A DNA stretch of 64,000 bases from Hofstenia miamia (lineage: Eukaryota > Xenacoelomorpha > Acoela). This document shows, piece by piece, positions 23,465 to 36,750 of the stretch; the stretch's first letter is position 1; the number at the start of each line of letters is the position of its first letter. Location of the stretch: contig SCFE01000002.1 in assembly GCA_004352715.1 (NCBI GenBank), positions 2,727,914 to 2,791,913 on the forward strand, in the 5' to 3' direction. Made by a program: the position numbers and the translations under genes. The notes under the pieces were generated by a model that was given only the letters and a program-made list of their open reading frames with translations, was not told where the DNA came from and did not search any database.

Positions 23465-26400
23465 ATGAAATTTATTTCAGAGCACAATATATCCAGATGA
23501 ATAGTATTCAAACAATTCCTAAATGTTTTTAGAATTCCTTATGAAAAATATTAATAAAAATCAATAATAATTGAAAATTTTCAATTTCTAGCAAACAGAA
23601 TACGTTCAAATTTCTAAATTTTTCCTCTTTGGAAAAGTTACTATGATCATATTCTAAGATTAACCAATATTGACCGTTGTTACAATGAATAAAACTGATT
23701 AATCCTCCCAATGCAAGGAAAAATTGTATATTTGTTCACAAATTTCAATATCTTACAAAAGCAGGTCACTTTTCCTTTCTTCTGAAAAGCACAGGATGGA
23801 TTACATTTCTTTGCTTAAACAAAAAAAGATACAATTTCATTTCGTTATTAGTTAGTTCTCCAACATCAAGTAGTATTAAAAATAAACGCTATGTTCATGA
23901 GGATTTTTAAAATCACTATTAAATAAATTATATTCCAATAATTTCAAATGAAAGTATGAAGTCTTTTTTTACTAAGTCAATGGTTTGTTCAATGTCAGAT
24001 CAGTAATTTATTTTCAATTGTTAAAAGCATACCCATTCAGGATACCGGCATTCCTTAAATTGGTTTATTGAAAATTTTCAGATAAATTGAGAAATTAATT
24101 TTGGAATTAAGAACTTAGTCTTTCTATTATTATATTATTTACATGTATATAATTTTACAGATGAGGTATGTATTTTTACTACGAATTTAATGCTAATCGC
24201 TATTATATAATTTTAAATATAATTGATTTCCGATAGCTAATTTGATTTAATCTCATTAGGATGTTTATTTATATGTCGAGATATTTAAATCGTTACGAAG
24301 AATTCACTATTACCTTAACCTGTTGTAGGATAATAGAACAAAGCATGTTTCAGAAGCTAAAATTAAATTGATTTACAAAATTACTAACACAAATCAATTC
24401 AAACAAAGGGAATTATTTAAAGCAGACTCGACAAATCCTCACTCTGCATTTATTACATTTTGGATTGTAGTGAGTTAAAGTTACTATATGATCTCCATCT
24501 GCATACAGTTAACTTAAATTAAATTTGACTGTGATCTACACCACCATAACAAATTTCAACATTTACTCAAACATTCAGAGACGAATGAAACCAATTGTCT
24601 GAGCTTCCTGGATGCAGGCTTTTGGAAATGACCTGGTATAGTGGAATGCGAGACAAGAGAAAGTGAAAAGGAAACCAGCTGTGAGAAAAGTGTAGGGTCA
24701 ACTACAACCATCATACAGCCATTTTTATCAGTTTTTATTCAAAAAATATTTTTTAGTTTTTAAAAAAAATCTGAATTGTCAATTAAAAACAAATTTATAA
24801 ATTAATAGATAAAAATTGAATTCATAAAGTTACAAATGACATAATTGATTTCACAAACGATCATTTGACCTTTCTGTAACCCATTTTCTGCACCATGTTA
24901 TCTTTTTTTAATTCGGAGTGCCTATACATGGAGATGTTAGAATTCGATTGCATATTAAGAGGAAAAAAGATAACACTACAAAGTTTGAGCTTCTGTCTTT
25001 GATAGGCTATCAGAAAAAGACTTTTCGAACAACCTATGTGATAAATGTAAAATACCATGATATGGAAAATGTAGGTCACCCCGATTTGTAACGTCCATTA
25101 AATCATTTTAATCATTGCCATTTAATATAGCATTTTATAGCAGATTCAGCCCCACTGTCGGAGATGTAGCACCGGAATTTTGCCTCATAAATCAAAACTT
25201 CTTTTCACTATTATTATTTTGGAAGACTGATGTAATAGCAATTTCTTTCCTAAAAATTAGGATTGAATTATGTAATATTTAGAAAGTTTTTGAAAGGCAT
25301 GTTGTGAAATAAATCAACATTAAAAGATTCTTCAGTGAAAAACAGATTTAATTGATATTTTATAAATATATGATAGAATAAACTTTAAAATATAAATGTA
25401 TTAAGAACTAAAGATGTGAGTTTAACTTTATTACAGTTATTCAAATTTTAGCTATTCCTAAATCATCAGAAACAATTTCCAATTTTCTAAGTCTCGCTAA
25501 GTTAATGAATATCACATTCTTCTTAGTTAATCGAACTTTGGTTAATCAATGAATGACTACATTCAAAATTAAATGCCTATACATAATCAATAAAATTCCT
25601 CCTAAAGAAGCTTTGTAAAAGCCTTATTTGGTATGTGAAATTTCTAGTTTTTGTCCGCAAATTGTTATTATACAAAATTTGAAAAAGTGAGCATTTAGGA
25701 CATTGCAGTACCCTCCACATAAACATAATTTCAAAATGAAAAAACAGTTTCATTTTAATATTAAACGATGTTTTACAGATTTTAGTTTAGTTTAATGCTA
25801 TAAGACAAAAATATTTTTATTAAAAATATTGAATCATCTACGAGTTTCTGTATTCTTTGTGAATTGGAAAAGAAGTGACACTGTGCTAATAATATCACTA
25901 GGGGAGTGATCGATCTCTGCAATCTTCCAATAGATCTACCACTAATGAGAATACTTAGGTGTTTTAATAAAATTCGATAATAGGGATTTTCACCTCAAAT
26001 TTCATGGAAGTGTCTTTAAACCTAAACTTAAAATTTTTAATCAAATAATGTAATTTTGGGCAAACTAGAACATCACTGTTTTTGTTTATAAGCTAGTCAA
26101 AAGTTGAACATGGTTTATTTAAATAGGTTGATCTAATGAAATAAGAATTGTTAAATTTGACCAGGGAACAGTCTTATACAAGTTTATAAATGAAATAACA
26201 TTTAATTACATCATTAGTAAAAAAGCATACCTATTTTTTATATGATTAAATTCTCAACATTGCTCAAAATCAGCTGCTTCTATTCGAGTAAGAAAAATGT
26301 ATCTAATCATTCTTTTTACACGGCTTCTCATGGGAAAACAATTTTGTGTCCAATTTCTACCTCGTCCACGAGTTATTTTAATCACCTCATCCTTTCCCAT

Positions 26401-26580
26401 CAACTTATGTGTTATATTTAAGGTCAGTATCTAGATAGGACCTATTTTGTCTAGTGAATTGGCTTAATTGTTTCAGAAACAAATTCTAAAAGTACAAGGA
26501 ATTATAGATTTAGTTTTATTTACCTTTACATGATTAATGCAATAGATCCTCTTGAATCTTTTCCTGCATATCATGTTAGT
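22207..26580. other. Non-coding stretch with TA tracts
   Basis: No supported gene in 4.4 kb. (TA)n tracts lie at 22989-23009 and 23429-23459. All other open frames are short and without motif. Confidence 0.45.
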
Positions 26581-26583
26581 TTA

Positions 26584-26718
26584 TTCGATATTATAAATAC
26601 AGGTGTTGTCAGGGTACTGTATATTGGAATTATGACTACATAGATCATCAATATAATTCATGTACAATAAGACCAAAAGTAGCCGTTTGCCTGTGACCCT
26701 TTCTTTAATAATGTTAAT
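26584..26718 (-). pseudogene. Degenerate LINE reverse transcriptase fragment
   Basis: The minus-strand translation contains a block aligning with the VPQGS-LGPLLF-YINDL region of non-LTR reverse transcriptases (here ERVTGKRLLLVLLYMNYIDDL). After the usual spacing comes IQYPDNTCIY in place of the catalytic IQYADDTxIY. Loss of Ala-Asp-Asp and of QG shows an inactive remnant. Only this small part of the domain is recognisable. Confidence 0.6.
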
Positions 26719-26808
26719 TAAACTAGGATTTCCTGATTTATGTTTGCAGTTATTAATAAAATTGCTTGCGTCTGTACCACAGTGATGTGCGTCTAGATTC
26801 ATTACCAA

Positions 26809-27251
26809 TATTTGATTTGAAAATGAGTAAAATGTTCAATATGCTACTACACTCATACCATTATATATTTCTATAAAAATTTCGGCCCCATATGTCTACA
26901 TGCAAACACTTCCTAATGAAAAAATGGCCTTACTCACATTTCAACTAATTCTGGAAATTGCTGATATTTTTCAATTTGCGTTCATTCCACAGAGAACATT
27001 GGAAACCAAATTGTATCATATTGGTAGTGTTGATGTCGAGAAAATCCTTTGGGATCTTACATATATTCTTTTGCCACAACGTCAAATTTCATTTACAAAT
27101 ATCATACGATAATTTCATGGAAAAGTGTATCGTAATTACTGAACAAATTAAAATAAAATGTCATGAATATTTTTGGTTTTTACGCAATTTTAAAGCATTG
27201 TCGACCTGTTTTTAACGAAATTTTCATACAATTTTATTCGATTTTATGCAA

Positions 27252-27293
<42 letters not shown>

Positions 27294-27299
27294 TAGTGA
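26809..27299. other. Non-coding stretch ending in a TA tract before the gap
   Basis: No gene. A (TA)n tract at 27258-27290 lies nine bases before the 1000-N gap. Confidence 0.5.
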
Positions 27300-28299
27300 N
27301 NNNNNNNNNNNNNNNNNNNNNNNNNNNNNNNNNNNNNNNNNNNNNNNNNNNNNNNNNNNNNNNNNNNNNNNNNNNNNNNNNNNNNNNNNNNNNNNNNNNN
27401 NNNNNNNNNNNNNNNNNNNNNNNNNNNNNNNNNNNNNNNNNNNNNNNNNNNNNNNNNNNNNNNNNNNNNNNNNNNNNNNNNNNNNNNNNNNNNNNNNNNN
27501 NNNNNNNNNNNNNNNNNNNNNNNNNNNNNNNNNNNNNNNNNNNNNNNNNNNNNNNNNNNNNNNNNNNNNNNNNNNNNNNNNNNNNNNNNNNNNNNNNNNN
27601 NNNNNNNNNNNNNNNNNNNNNNNNNNNNNNNNNNNNNNNNNNNNNNNNNNNNNNNNNNNNNNNNNNNNNNNNNNNNNNNNNNNNNNNNNNNNNNNNNNNN
27701 NNNNNNNNNNNNNNNNNNNNNNNNNNNNNNNNNNNNNNNNNNNNNNNNNNNNNNNNNNNNNNNNNNNNNNNNNNNNNNNNNNNNNNNNNNNNNNNNNNNN
27801 NNNNNNNNNNNNNNNNNNNNNNNNNNNNNNNNNNNNNNNNNNNNNNNNNNNNNNNNNNNNNNNNNNNNNNNNNNNNNNNNNNNNNNNNNNNNNNNNNNNN
27901 NNNNNNNNNNNNNNNNNNNNNNNNNNNNNNNNNNNNNNNNNNNNNNNNNNNNNNNNNNNNNNNNNNNNNNNNNNNNNNNNNNNNNNNNNNNNNNNNNNNN
28001 NNNNNNNNNNNNNNNNNNNNNNNNNNNNNNNNNNNNNNNNNNNNNNNNNNNNNNNNNNNNNNNNNNNNNNNNNNNNNNNNNNNNNNNNNNNNNNNNNNNN
28101 NNNNNNNNNNNNNNNNNNNNNNNNNNNNNNNNNNNNNNNNNNNNNNNNNNNNNNNNNNNNNNNNNNNNNNNNNNNNNNNNNNNNNNNNNNNNNNNNNNNN
28201 NNNNNNNNNNNNNNNNNNNNNNNNNNNNNNNNNNNNNNNNNNNNNNNNNNNNNNNNNNNNNNNNNNNNNNNNNNNNNNNNNNNNNNNNNNNNNNNNNNN
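27300..28299. other. Assembly gap of exactly 1000 N
   Basis: Placeholder gap. The left side ends in a (TA)n tract and the right side begins with repeat module A, both typical reasons for assembly failure. Confidence 0.95.
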
Positions 28300-28306
28300 C
28301 TTTGAA

Positions 28307-28504
28307 CTTTGAAAGGCCATAGCTCATTCAATTACACTGTGTGACAAAAAATATTTTTTTCTTAGTTGAGTATATTTTTTCGGTATTTCTGGTCAATGTG
28401 ATATTGCTAAAAATGAATTTGATGCTTCACAGTATTAACAATACTATAGGAAATATCATGAAATTAAGTTTATGGCCTAAATAGATGATTGAATATACAA
28501 ATCG
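28307..28504 (+). repeat. Repeat module A, copy 1
   Basis: A 198-bp module starting ctttgaaaggccatagctc and ending gaatatacaaatcg. Other copies: 29691-29888, 42588-42753 (start lost at an N), 49911-50108, and a heavily diverged one just after 48499. It is non-coding and of unknown class. Here and at 42588 it runs directly into module B. Confidence 0.85.
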
Positions 28505-28970
28505 CAGTAAAAACTTCATAATTGAAATTAAAAATTATTCAATAGCATCCTAAAATATATTATTTTCGAAGCTGCAAACGTTGATAAGTCAACATGACGT
28601 ACTTTGCATTGCATAATATATTATAATAGTGATGTTATTTTTACAACAGCATTAGAGAGAAAGGATGTAACAAGTTTGACAATAATTTTTAGTCAGCATG
28701 TATAACTTACATGTTTAAAAATGTCAAACTCAGTTTTGAAGTTTTGTTAATAATCCGTTTTGTGTTGGCAGCCTTGACTTATATGCATTTTTAGTTTAAT
28801 GTTTAATGTAATTTAAATTATTAATATTAATAATAACTTATTATATTGTAAATATTCTTGAATGTATATTTAAAATTTAGTAGTGGAAAACTTTGATAAT
28901 AATATTACATATTACTGTTCAGGGATGACCCGTTGGTCACGCCGGAGTATTTAATCATCGGCCAACAATA
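28505..28970 (+). repeat. Repeat module B, copy 1
   Basis: About 466 bp starting cagtaaaaactt and ending catcggccaacaata. Near-identical copies are at 35865-36330 and 42754-43219, with a diverged copy at about 48716-49110. Its flanks differ: A and a unique flank here, unique sequence and module C at 35865, A and C at 42754. On the minus strand it begins TATTGTTGGCC, loosely like an LTR start, but no CA end fits. Class unknown. Confidence 0.85.
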
Positions 28971-28971
28971 T

Positions 28972-31530
28972 TTGCAATTTGCAAAAACGGTTCAATTATT
29001 AAAATCATGCAATTAAAAATATGCTTATCTTAGAAGAATTAAGAGCATGAGCTCGCTTTTCTCTAGAGTTTAGCTAATTGCTGTTCAATTGCCAGAGGAA
29101 ATTTTGATGACGGATTACTTGTATTGCTTCAGCTGTAATTGCCATGTTAATTCTAATTCCTCTGCTTTCACGTAATCATGTGTTATTACAACTATACACT
29201 ATGCATTCTCGATAATTATTAATTATTATAACATTTCATTGAATGTGACTAGTCTGTTTCCTCACGTTACATGTGTATTTAAATGCGGTGAATGGAATTT
29301 CTCTGCCTACTCAAGAGTAGATGCTAGTTTTTTAGAACGTAATAACTTGATATATGCTATGGTTATACTAACCCTAATATGCTAGAATAATTTTAGTCAA
29401 TAACATCAATAGTCGAAGAACAATGGGGTTCTGAAATGTGTCATTTGAAGAAATATAATAGAAATTAAAAATTTGCAATACAAACCTTAATTACACAAAA
29501 AATACAATTTTGTAAAATGAAGCTAGAGTAATTATGAAAACAGCTACGAAATCGGAGTAAAATTCACAATGTAATGCCATTCCTAATCCCTCCCTCTGAG
29601 TGGGTAGTGGTGGTCTACGGACAGTCATAAATTCTAGAGCTAAAATTTTGCTAGTTAAAAGGATGGAAAGCTTTCAATAAATTTTATGGTCTTTGAAAGG
29701 CCATAGCTCATTCAATTACACTGTGTGACAAAAAATATTTTTTTCTTAGTTGAGTATATTTTTTCGGTATTTCTGGTCAATGTGATATTGCTAAAAATGA
29801 ATTTGATGCTTCACAGTATTAACAATACTGTAGGAAATATCATGAAATTAAGTTTATGGCCTAAATAGATGATTGAATATACAAATCGGAAATTGTATTC
29901 TAATTGAGATTCCAAAATTCTTCAAATGAATTTAATAATTGCATATGGACATCCAAATTTATTTTGATTTTAATGTCAGCAGATTTTTTTGTTCATCCAA
30001 AGCCCATGATGCCAAAATGTAGTCTAAATTGGATCATTTTCTACTTGCTGTAATTGAGATATTATCAAGACTAATATCTTTCTGCAGACATTTCCTTAGT
30101 GATCAAATAACTAATAAATTCATTGCTTTCATTGATGTGAATCCACAGAAACCATATGAGGCCAAATTATACTTCCAAACTGCAGATTTAAATATGTTCT
30201 AGATATAACCATTCATACGGAAAGTCTCTTGAGTAGTTGGTGTAGTTTTGCCTTTTTATAATTAAACAACCAACATTTTCAAGAAAAGTATTCAATCGAC
30301 ACGTCAGAAAATGAAGTTTAGTAGACATCATCACTAACAATATCCCATTTCCTCAACTTAGCAAAGAAAATTTCAGTTTTTCTTATGCTAAGATTTAAGC
30401 TTGCAACTAATGAATTCAAATCCTTTTGAGAAGAATAATGAAGATCTTAAGAATTTGTATTGGAAAATCCACTATCGGCTCACTTGTTCCTTGAATTTTT
30501 TTCTAGGTTAGACCTGCGTACATTAATATCAGAACATTTAATTATTGAAGATAAATGCTTTAAGGTACAGATTCACAAGATGAGGTAATAGCAGGATATA
30601 CGAGAAAACCCCTTCTTCAAAGACAAAAATAACAGTCGCTATTAAGGTTTCTTAATTTATGCTAAGCATAAAAAATACAAAATAACTAAAGCTGGTGATT
30701 TTCAACTATCCAGGGCTCTAACATAGTATGGCAGCTGGAATATATTACTTGGGTGTCAAGATTCAAAACCCAAAGCATTTAATATGCTTCCGAATATTTC
30801 GTTTGCCTCAACCCTATATTTTCAATAGATTTTCAGATTATAATATCAACAAATGTAACAGAATGGATTCACACAAGTCTTACCTTTATAAGCAGCTGTT
30901 ACTTCCCGAGAGGGCATGAATAGTGTTGTCATATGCACAGAGCATGATTGTTGCGTAATATACAAGGCGCATGAAGGTATGTAAATAAAATTTTTTCCCA
31001 TCCTGATTTCCAATGTGACTCGTCACGAAAGTGAAACTGAGTTTAGTGAATAATAATTGGAAAATAATAGCAAAGAAGGTAGGATTTTAATGGTCAAAGG
31101 GTACATAGTCCTAGACATTAACTGAAGAAAGTAATTATATGGAGGCTTTTTAAAATTTATAATACAAATTACTCAAAAGTATGGTTTTGCATATAAAACG
31201 ACATTCAAATTCGTAATTCTCTTCTCAAAATTAACTGAAATCAGCAAAAAAAAATTTATCAACTAAATTTTATGTCACACCGTGTTATTAAGTTTTCTAC
31301 AAAATCAAATTTTTCTGGAATAGCACAAAAAGTCCTACATTGCAATGTCAATGAATTTTGCGGGAAATAATTTTTTTGTAATCCTAAAATTAGTCTAGCA
31401 TCTACAATAATGGTGACAGAATTTAATGCCAAATTTCACTGTCTATAGAAATACAACATTGAGTTTCATGTTTCCAGTCTTCTATTTTCAATAAAATGTC
31501 CCTCTGCAGCATTAGGAAAAGAATGCCTAT
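28972..31530 (+). repeat. Large duplicated block, copy 1 (partner 49186-51748)
   Basis: About 2.56 kb repeated 20.2 kb downstream with few differences. It includes module A at 29691-29888 and no supported gene; a 63-codon frame at 30728-30919 has no recognisable motif. The match ends at a (TA)n tract in both copies, after which the two copies continue into different sequence. Confidence 0.9.
29691..29888 (+). repeat. Repeat module A, copy 2
   Basis: Same 198 bp as 28307-28504 but followed by gaaattgtattc rather than module B, showing that A and B are separable units. Confidence 0.85.

Positions 31531-31532
<2 letters not shown>

Positions 31533-31571
<39 letters not shown>
31533..31571. repeat. 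(TA)n microsatellite
   Basis: 39 bases of alternating TA. The matching tract in the duplicate block (51749-51800) continues into different DNA. Confidence 0.95.
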
Positions 31572-31574
<3 letters not shown>

Positions 31575-31944
31575 CACATAAAATAGGTTCATTTGTTTCA
31601 GTGGATAATATATTTTTACATTTAGAAGCCACTAATCAATTCAGTTTTTAGTTGCCTTTACATTTATAATAATATGGAAATTTTATACAAATTGATGCCT
31701 TATAGGTTTTCATAGGCTTTTAAAAAATATGTTGCTTCAGTTATATGTAACTGAATCTAAAATTCAGTCATTGCAATCATACTATTTCAAGTTGTCTTGC
31801 ATGAAAACAATTCAAGGTTTTGTCATAGAAAGTTTTCAGGGTCAATACTGATTATACATGTATGTACAACTATGCAAAAATATTCCTTTAACAGAGTTGC
31901 AAAGTTAAAGAAATCATCCCTCAATTCCTCACTTGACAGAGGTT

Positions 31945-32195
31945 TTTGTCCAATCTGCTTGACACCTATCCCCAAACCTAACTTCGAAAAACTGTTAGTT
32001 CCTATTGTTTTACATTGCTTCAAAAGTGCATCCAATGACCTACAGTTTGCATATCCTTCGAAGCGGAGCACTACGGATTCTGTGATTTATCTTGTTGATT
32101 TGATACTGTTAAAACTTGACCCTACGCCTCAGTCTCCAGTTCGTTTTATTTTTCTCGATTTCTCGTCTTCTTTCAACACTGTTCTTCCCGGATGA
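31945..32195 (+). pseudogene. LINE reverse transcriptase fragment
   Basis: The translation contains FEKLL, then DLQFAYPSKRSTTDSVIYL, then RFIFLDFSSSFNTVLPG. These match consecutive blocks of non-LTR reverse transcriptases of the CR1/Jockey/L2 type (FEKL; LQFAYRxxRSTxDAV; FLDFSSAFNTxxP). The reading frame stops at 32195 and later blocks (QG, YADD) are absent, so this is a truncated dead copy. The sequence before 31945 in the same frame does not look coding. Confidence 0.75.
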
Positions 32196-32819
32196 GCGGC
32201 TTTCCAACTCTCTACAATTTGTTAGAGATATTGTAGCTATTCGGCGCAAATTCAGCTTATTGTACATTTAATACACTTGTACTGATGATCGATTAATTCA
32301 TTGTTAATTGATAATTAACTTAGCGCTTTGTAATTGATTATAAATGCTAGATTCAGAAGCCAAATTCGAATCAATTATCAATTAGCAGTTATTATAAAAT
32401 TCCCTACAATACTCAGACTTTTAATATATAAGGGAAGTGTACTCGGTCTAAGCCCTAGCCTAACCTTATAAATAAGTGCTAATATATGTATTCTTTTTGT
32501 TTTTTAGCCATCACTATCAGTCGAAATAATTGGTTGATAATTGATTGACTCTTGAAATTTGATTTATTGTACAGCCCTAATACGCAGAAATTGATTTTAA
32601 GAATTTGCATTGATTAATTTCCAAATTCGCAAAACTGCATGAGCCAAAATGATAATCGATTTTAGCAAAGCGCTTAGTAAATTATGGTAATATTTTATTA
32701 ATAAGTTTTCGTCATACAACATTAGTATACATTATTTATATGGTGCTTTTTTAAATCTATTGTATTTTCTCATAATCCATATACGATGATAATTCTAAAT
32801 TCTCGTATCGATATATCTT

Positions 32820-35800
32820 ATAGTTGTACAAAAAATATTTATTGATCAGTTGAATTGTGTGCCTGCCGATTTAGCAACAAGTTTTATTGCATAATAGCAT
32901 TCAGATAAAGTATTCAATTTCAAATCATTTATGCAAAGTAGAAATTCAATATATGAAATAGCAACAAAAATTCTCAACGAGGACAATCTCAATGTATTAT
33001 TTCAAAGGTTTCTTTATAATAACTTCTACTTATATGAACCTAGCATGTACCGGCATTTGCAATAATTATTGTTCTGTGCTATTTCTAAACCAACATATTT
33101 TCGTTTTACAATTTATATTGACAACATGAGAGCAAATAGAAGTTCCATCGTTACCTTAAACCCAGCTTGAATTACAAACATGCTTTTTGTATTCTTTATT
33201 ACAAGGATAGTGTGGAAATATGTAACTATTGAAAGCTTGAATATTTCTTTTAGACATATCTTAGTTATACTAGAACTAGGGTAATAATATTTCACTGATA
33301 TACGTACATATTTGAAAATTTATTGGATGCCACCTAATATTTAAAATATAGAGAATACTTTGAGACACTTTGCTTTTTCACAGAAGGAACCCCATTATTC
33401 GATATAAAGGTTTGGCATAAAGGCGACATCATCTAGATGTATACATCAATTATTTACTACATATATCTTCAGTTAATATCAAGGCCAATATAAAACACCT
33501 GTCTATTGTTTTAATTGTCTGGTTAATAATTTCCTAAGGTTGTTGTCTATCCAGACATTTAAGATATTCTCTTGAACAAATTGTTTCCTTTATTGAGTAG
33601 AAAAGCAAATTAGGTAAACTGATTTTGAGGTGATTATTATACTTTTTTACCACTGAATTAAGCAGATTAAGCACATGTCTCTCTGTGAAAACAATGTAAG
33701 AAAAGTGCAGCAATTCAAATTCCTACTTAGATCAATTTACAAAAATTTAAGTCAAAAATTTTAAATCATTGATATGCTATTTAATCACAGTTATAACATT
33801 TAGTGAATTTTGCACACTATAAAACTAAGTTCATTTAAAGAGGAACTCATTTATGGAATATTTCTTATCAAATTCTACAATTTTTATACTAGAAGTGTTG
33901 CCAAATTTGACAAAAATTTGAATAAATTCGAAAGTGATTTAAGTTTTTACATTTCTCTTTCATTTTCACATTTTAAAGTGCAGGCCCTTGCTGCTGGCCG
34001 TTTATTTAGATTAGGGAACTAAATAACCGCTCATTAAAGGGTTTACTTGGATAGAAACAGCAAAATGCGGCATAAATCATATTTAACGTGAAACAACAGA
34101 CTCCCAAAGCTCATAAAAGGCCACCTCTCAGTCTTGTTCAATATCCTATCATGTTTAGTGCGATACCTCTTAAAGTTTGAAGTATTGATCAGTTTGTAAT
34201 GTTTAAAAGGGTCCTAAAAACGCATCTAAAAAGCTAAAGATTATTTCAATAATGCTGTTGTTCGAGATAGGTTATCTAGATAGTCTTGATTCTCTTTATT
34301 AAAAGAATATTCTTGCAGATGTTTGTAATTTGAATTTTACAAATTTAATACAATATACTAAATGCCCCAGAGACAATGCAAATCTTTTGAATATATATTT
34401 GTTATATAATTTGGGAAATAATTCATTCTCTATTTATGTGTTGTAGCTACATGTTATTTTTGTTTTTTCCAAACAATAAGGTAGACGATGCAATAAAAAT
34501 TACAAAATGGTTTCTGAATTATAATTTAGTTTATTCTAAATTTTCTGCATAAGTGTATTCCGTTGTAAGGAAAACATTACCACTAAAATTTTGCTAAAAT
34601 CCTAATGCATTGATTGAATTTGGACAAAATGAGTGATGTAATAAGATTTGTACAAATTTTAACTCTTTATATTTCCAAACCTGCTAAATTTGCACTCAAA
34701 ATTTAAAATGAACTAAATTGTTTATCCAGAATTCGATTATTTTAATATAATTAACATAGACTATACATTTCTGGATAGTTTTCAGGATGCTCCTTTTCAG
34801 GGGCATAGGATGAAAAATAAATTTTTGATTAAAAATGTAGGTGAAAATTTGAATTCACAATGTCAAGATTGAGCCTAGTGTTAAAAATCAAAGTTATCTG
34901 GTTAATCATAGCGGAAATACATTGCTAAAATAAGTTTTCCAATACCGATGACAAGTAATATACGTGCGGCCGCGGCATTTTTTATTCTATGTACTAGAGA
35001 GGGTAAGAATTCAAATATAATTTAGTTTTTTATGTATTCGCAGTCCTAAGTCGTCAGAAACAAAACCAAGCTGGAATATTTCATATAGATGGCTTTCATT
35101 AACTAGTAAATGGTTCTGTGTATTCAAATTCATTTTTAAGACAAATGCGATTCTTGTGATTTTGTTATTTTATCCTAGCAAATTTTTAATTTCTGTGCTG
35201 TAGGAATTGCGAAAAAAACCGTATCTCAGATCAAACGTCAACTATAGCAAAATATTGTATAAAAAGGTTATTGAGCCAATAATCGACGATAATCTGCTCC
35301 ATAAAATAGATATTCGACGGGATATTTACTCAAGAAGAGGTTATCAAAGATAATCTTTTGTCAGATTATCTTTGAACAAGCCTGCCACTTATAAGACTTG
35401 CAAAGCTAACTCATGTTACGTTTTTTTATAGGAAGAAAAAGATTGTATAGTACACAAGCGTGACACGGGAATAATTTAGCTAATGCATAAGCAATTTAAG
35501 ACAGGCGCATTTTACACTATAAGAAGTTAATTAGCATATGTTCACGACATGGACATGCCGGTGTGTCATTTTTGATACTCTTCCGGTGCACAAGAAAGAT
35601 TTCGAATTGCACTTCTGAAACAAAGTTTACCTAACAATTTTTCAACATACAATTTAGACTCCATAAAATCATCAATCCAATTGATGTTAACACGAGTTTT
35701 CATACAAGCAATTATTCAATTATGTTATAATACGATTTAATTTTGTTCCTATAATAATCAAAACGAATAAATACCTATAATTTTTACTTAGATGCTGTAA

Positions 35801-35862
35801 TAATGTGTATATTTACTTACAATTTTGCTAATTTCAGTTGAGAAAAAGTCGTTATCAAAAAT
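32820..35862 (+). repeat. Old homologous region, copy 1 (partner 61290-63110)
   Basis: Ordered, spaced matches link this region to 61290-63110: ttgtacaaaaaata; ttcgatataaa...ggcgacatc; gatgtat(a/g)c; aatataaaaca; ctttattgag; ttttgaggt; attattat; and the final gctaatttcagttgagaaaa versus gcatatttcaactgagaaaa. Identity is low to moderate, and this copy is longer because of insertions such as a LINE 3' end at about 34080-34240. No gene was found within either copy. Confidence 0.6.
34080..34240 (+). mobile_element. LINE 3'-terminal fragment
   Basis: Contains DQFVMFKRVLKTHLKS followed by a stop, the kind of short basic C-terminal tail (FKxxLKxxL) found at the end of CR1/L2-type LINE polyproteins. 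An upstream stretch around 34103 reads like the LPKLIK part in another frame. It is very short and frameshifted, so the call is tentative. Confidence 0.4.
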
Positions 35863-35864
35863 CA

Positions 35865-36330
35865 CAGTAAAAACTTCCTAATTGAAATTAAAAATTATTC
35901 AGTAAAATCCTAAAATATAGTATTTTTGAAGCTGCAAACGTTGATAAGTCAACATGACGTGCTTTGCATTACATAATATATTATAATAGTGATGTCATTT
36001 TTGCAGCAGCATTAGAGAGAAAGGATTTAACAAGTTTAACAATAATTTTTAGTCAGCATGTATAACTTACATGCTTAAAAATGTCAAACTCAGTTTTGAA
36101 GTTTTGTTAATAAGAACTTGTCCGTTTTGTGTTGGCAGCCTTGACTTATATGCATTTTTAGTTTAATGTAATTTAAATTATTAATATTAATAATAACTTA
36201 TTATATTGTAAATATTCTTGAATGTATATTTAAAATTTAGTAGTGGAAAACTTTGATAATAAATTGTCATATTACTGTTCAGGGATGACCCGTTGGTCAC
36301 GCCGGAGTATTTAATCATCGGCCAACAATA
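35865..36330 (+). repeat. Repeat module B, copy 2
   Basis: Near-identical to 42754-43219 and 28505-28970. On the left it abuts the end of the old homologous region, without module A. On the right it abuts module C. Confidence 0.85.
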
Positions 36331-36750
36331 GTTCTGTAACTTTCAAGAAAAAGCGCTAATTTCGCCACAAATTTCCTTACCAAAACAATTGTATTCAACG
36401 AACAGAAAATATATTGTTTCGTTCAAATAAAAAAAATAGCATGAAAACGTTTTTTAACAGGCTACAGCATTGCCATGACATAAAGTACTTCAATTTATTT
36501 TATCTACAATCATTTTTAGTTTTGTAACATATTGAGTGTTAAGGTGTTCAAATAAATACATATCACCATTAAATATTTGGCAGTAATTTCAAAGAAGAAA
36601 ATAATGTAATATCGCCACAAAGGCGGCTATTAAAAAATTAATATGGTCTATTAATAATATTTATGATGCCTATCTTTCCTATTGACATTTCTAATGAATT
36701 TAATCAGACTTTTATTAATCTAGGAAAATGCAATGGTCTAATAGTTAAGT
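36331..36750 (+). repeat. Repeat module C upstream of the LINE remnant (partner 43220-43639)
   Basis: 420 bp shared with 43220-43639 at a constant offset of 6889, no net length change and few substitutions. Non-coding. It directly precedes the reverse transcriptase remnant here, so it may be the 5' part of the same element. Confidence 0.8.

Noticed and set aside
28505-28970. Module B as a solo LTR
   Set aside because: The minus-strand start TGTTGG is suggestive, but the other end is not CA and no target-site duplication fits.
30728-30919. 63-codon frame, identical at 50948-51139
   Set aside because: Identity only reflects the large duplicated block. Composition and lack of motif do not support a gene.
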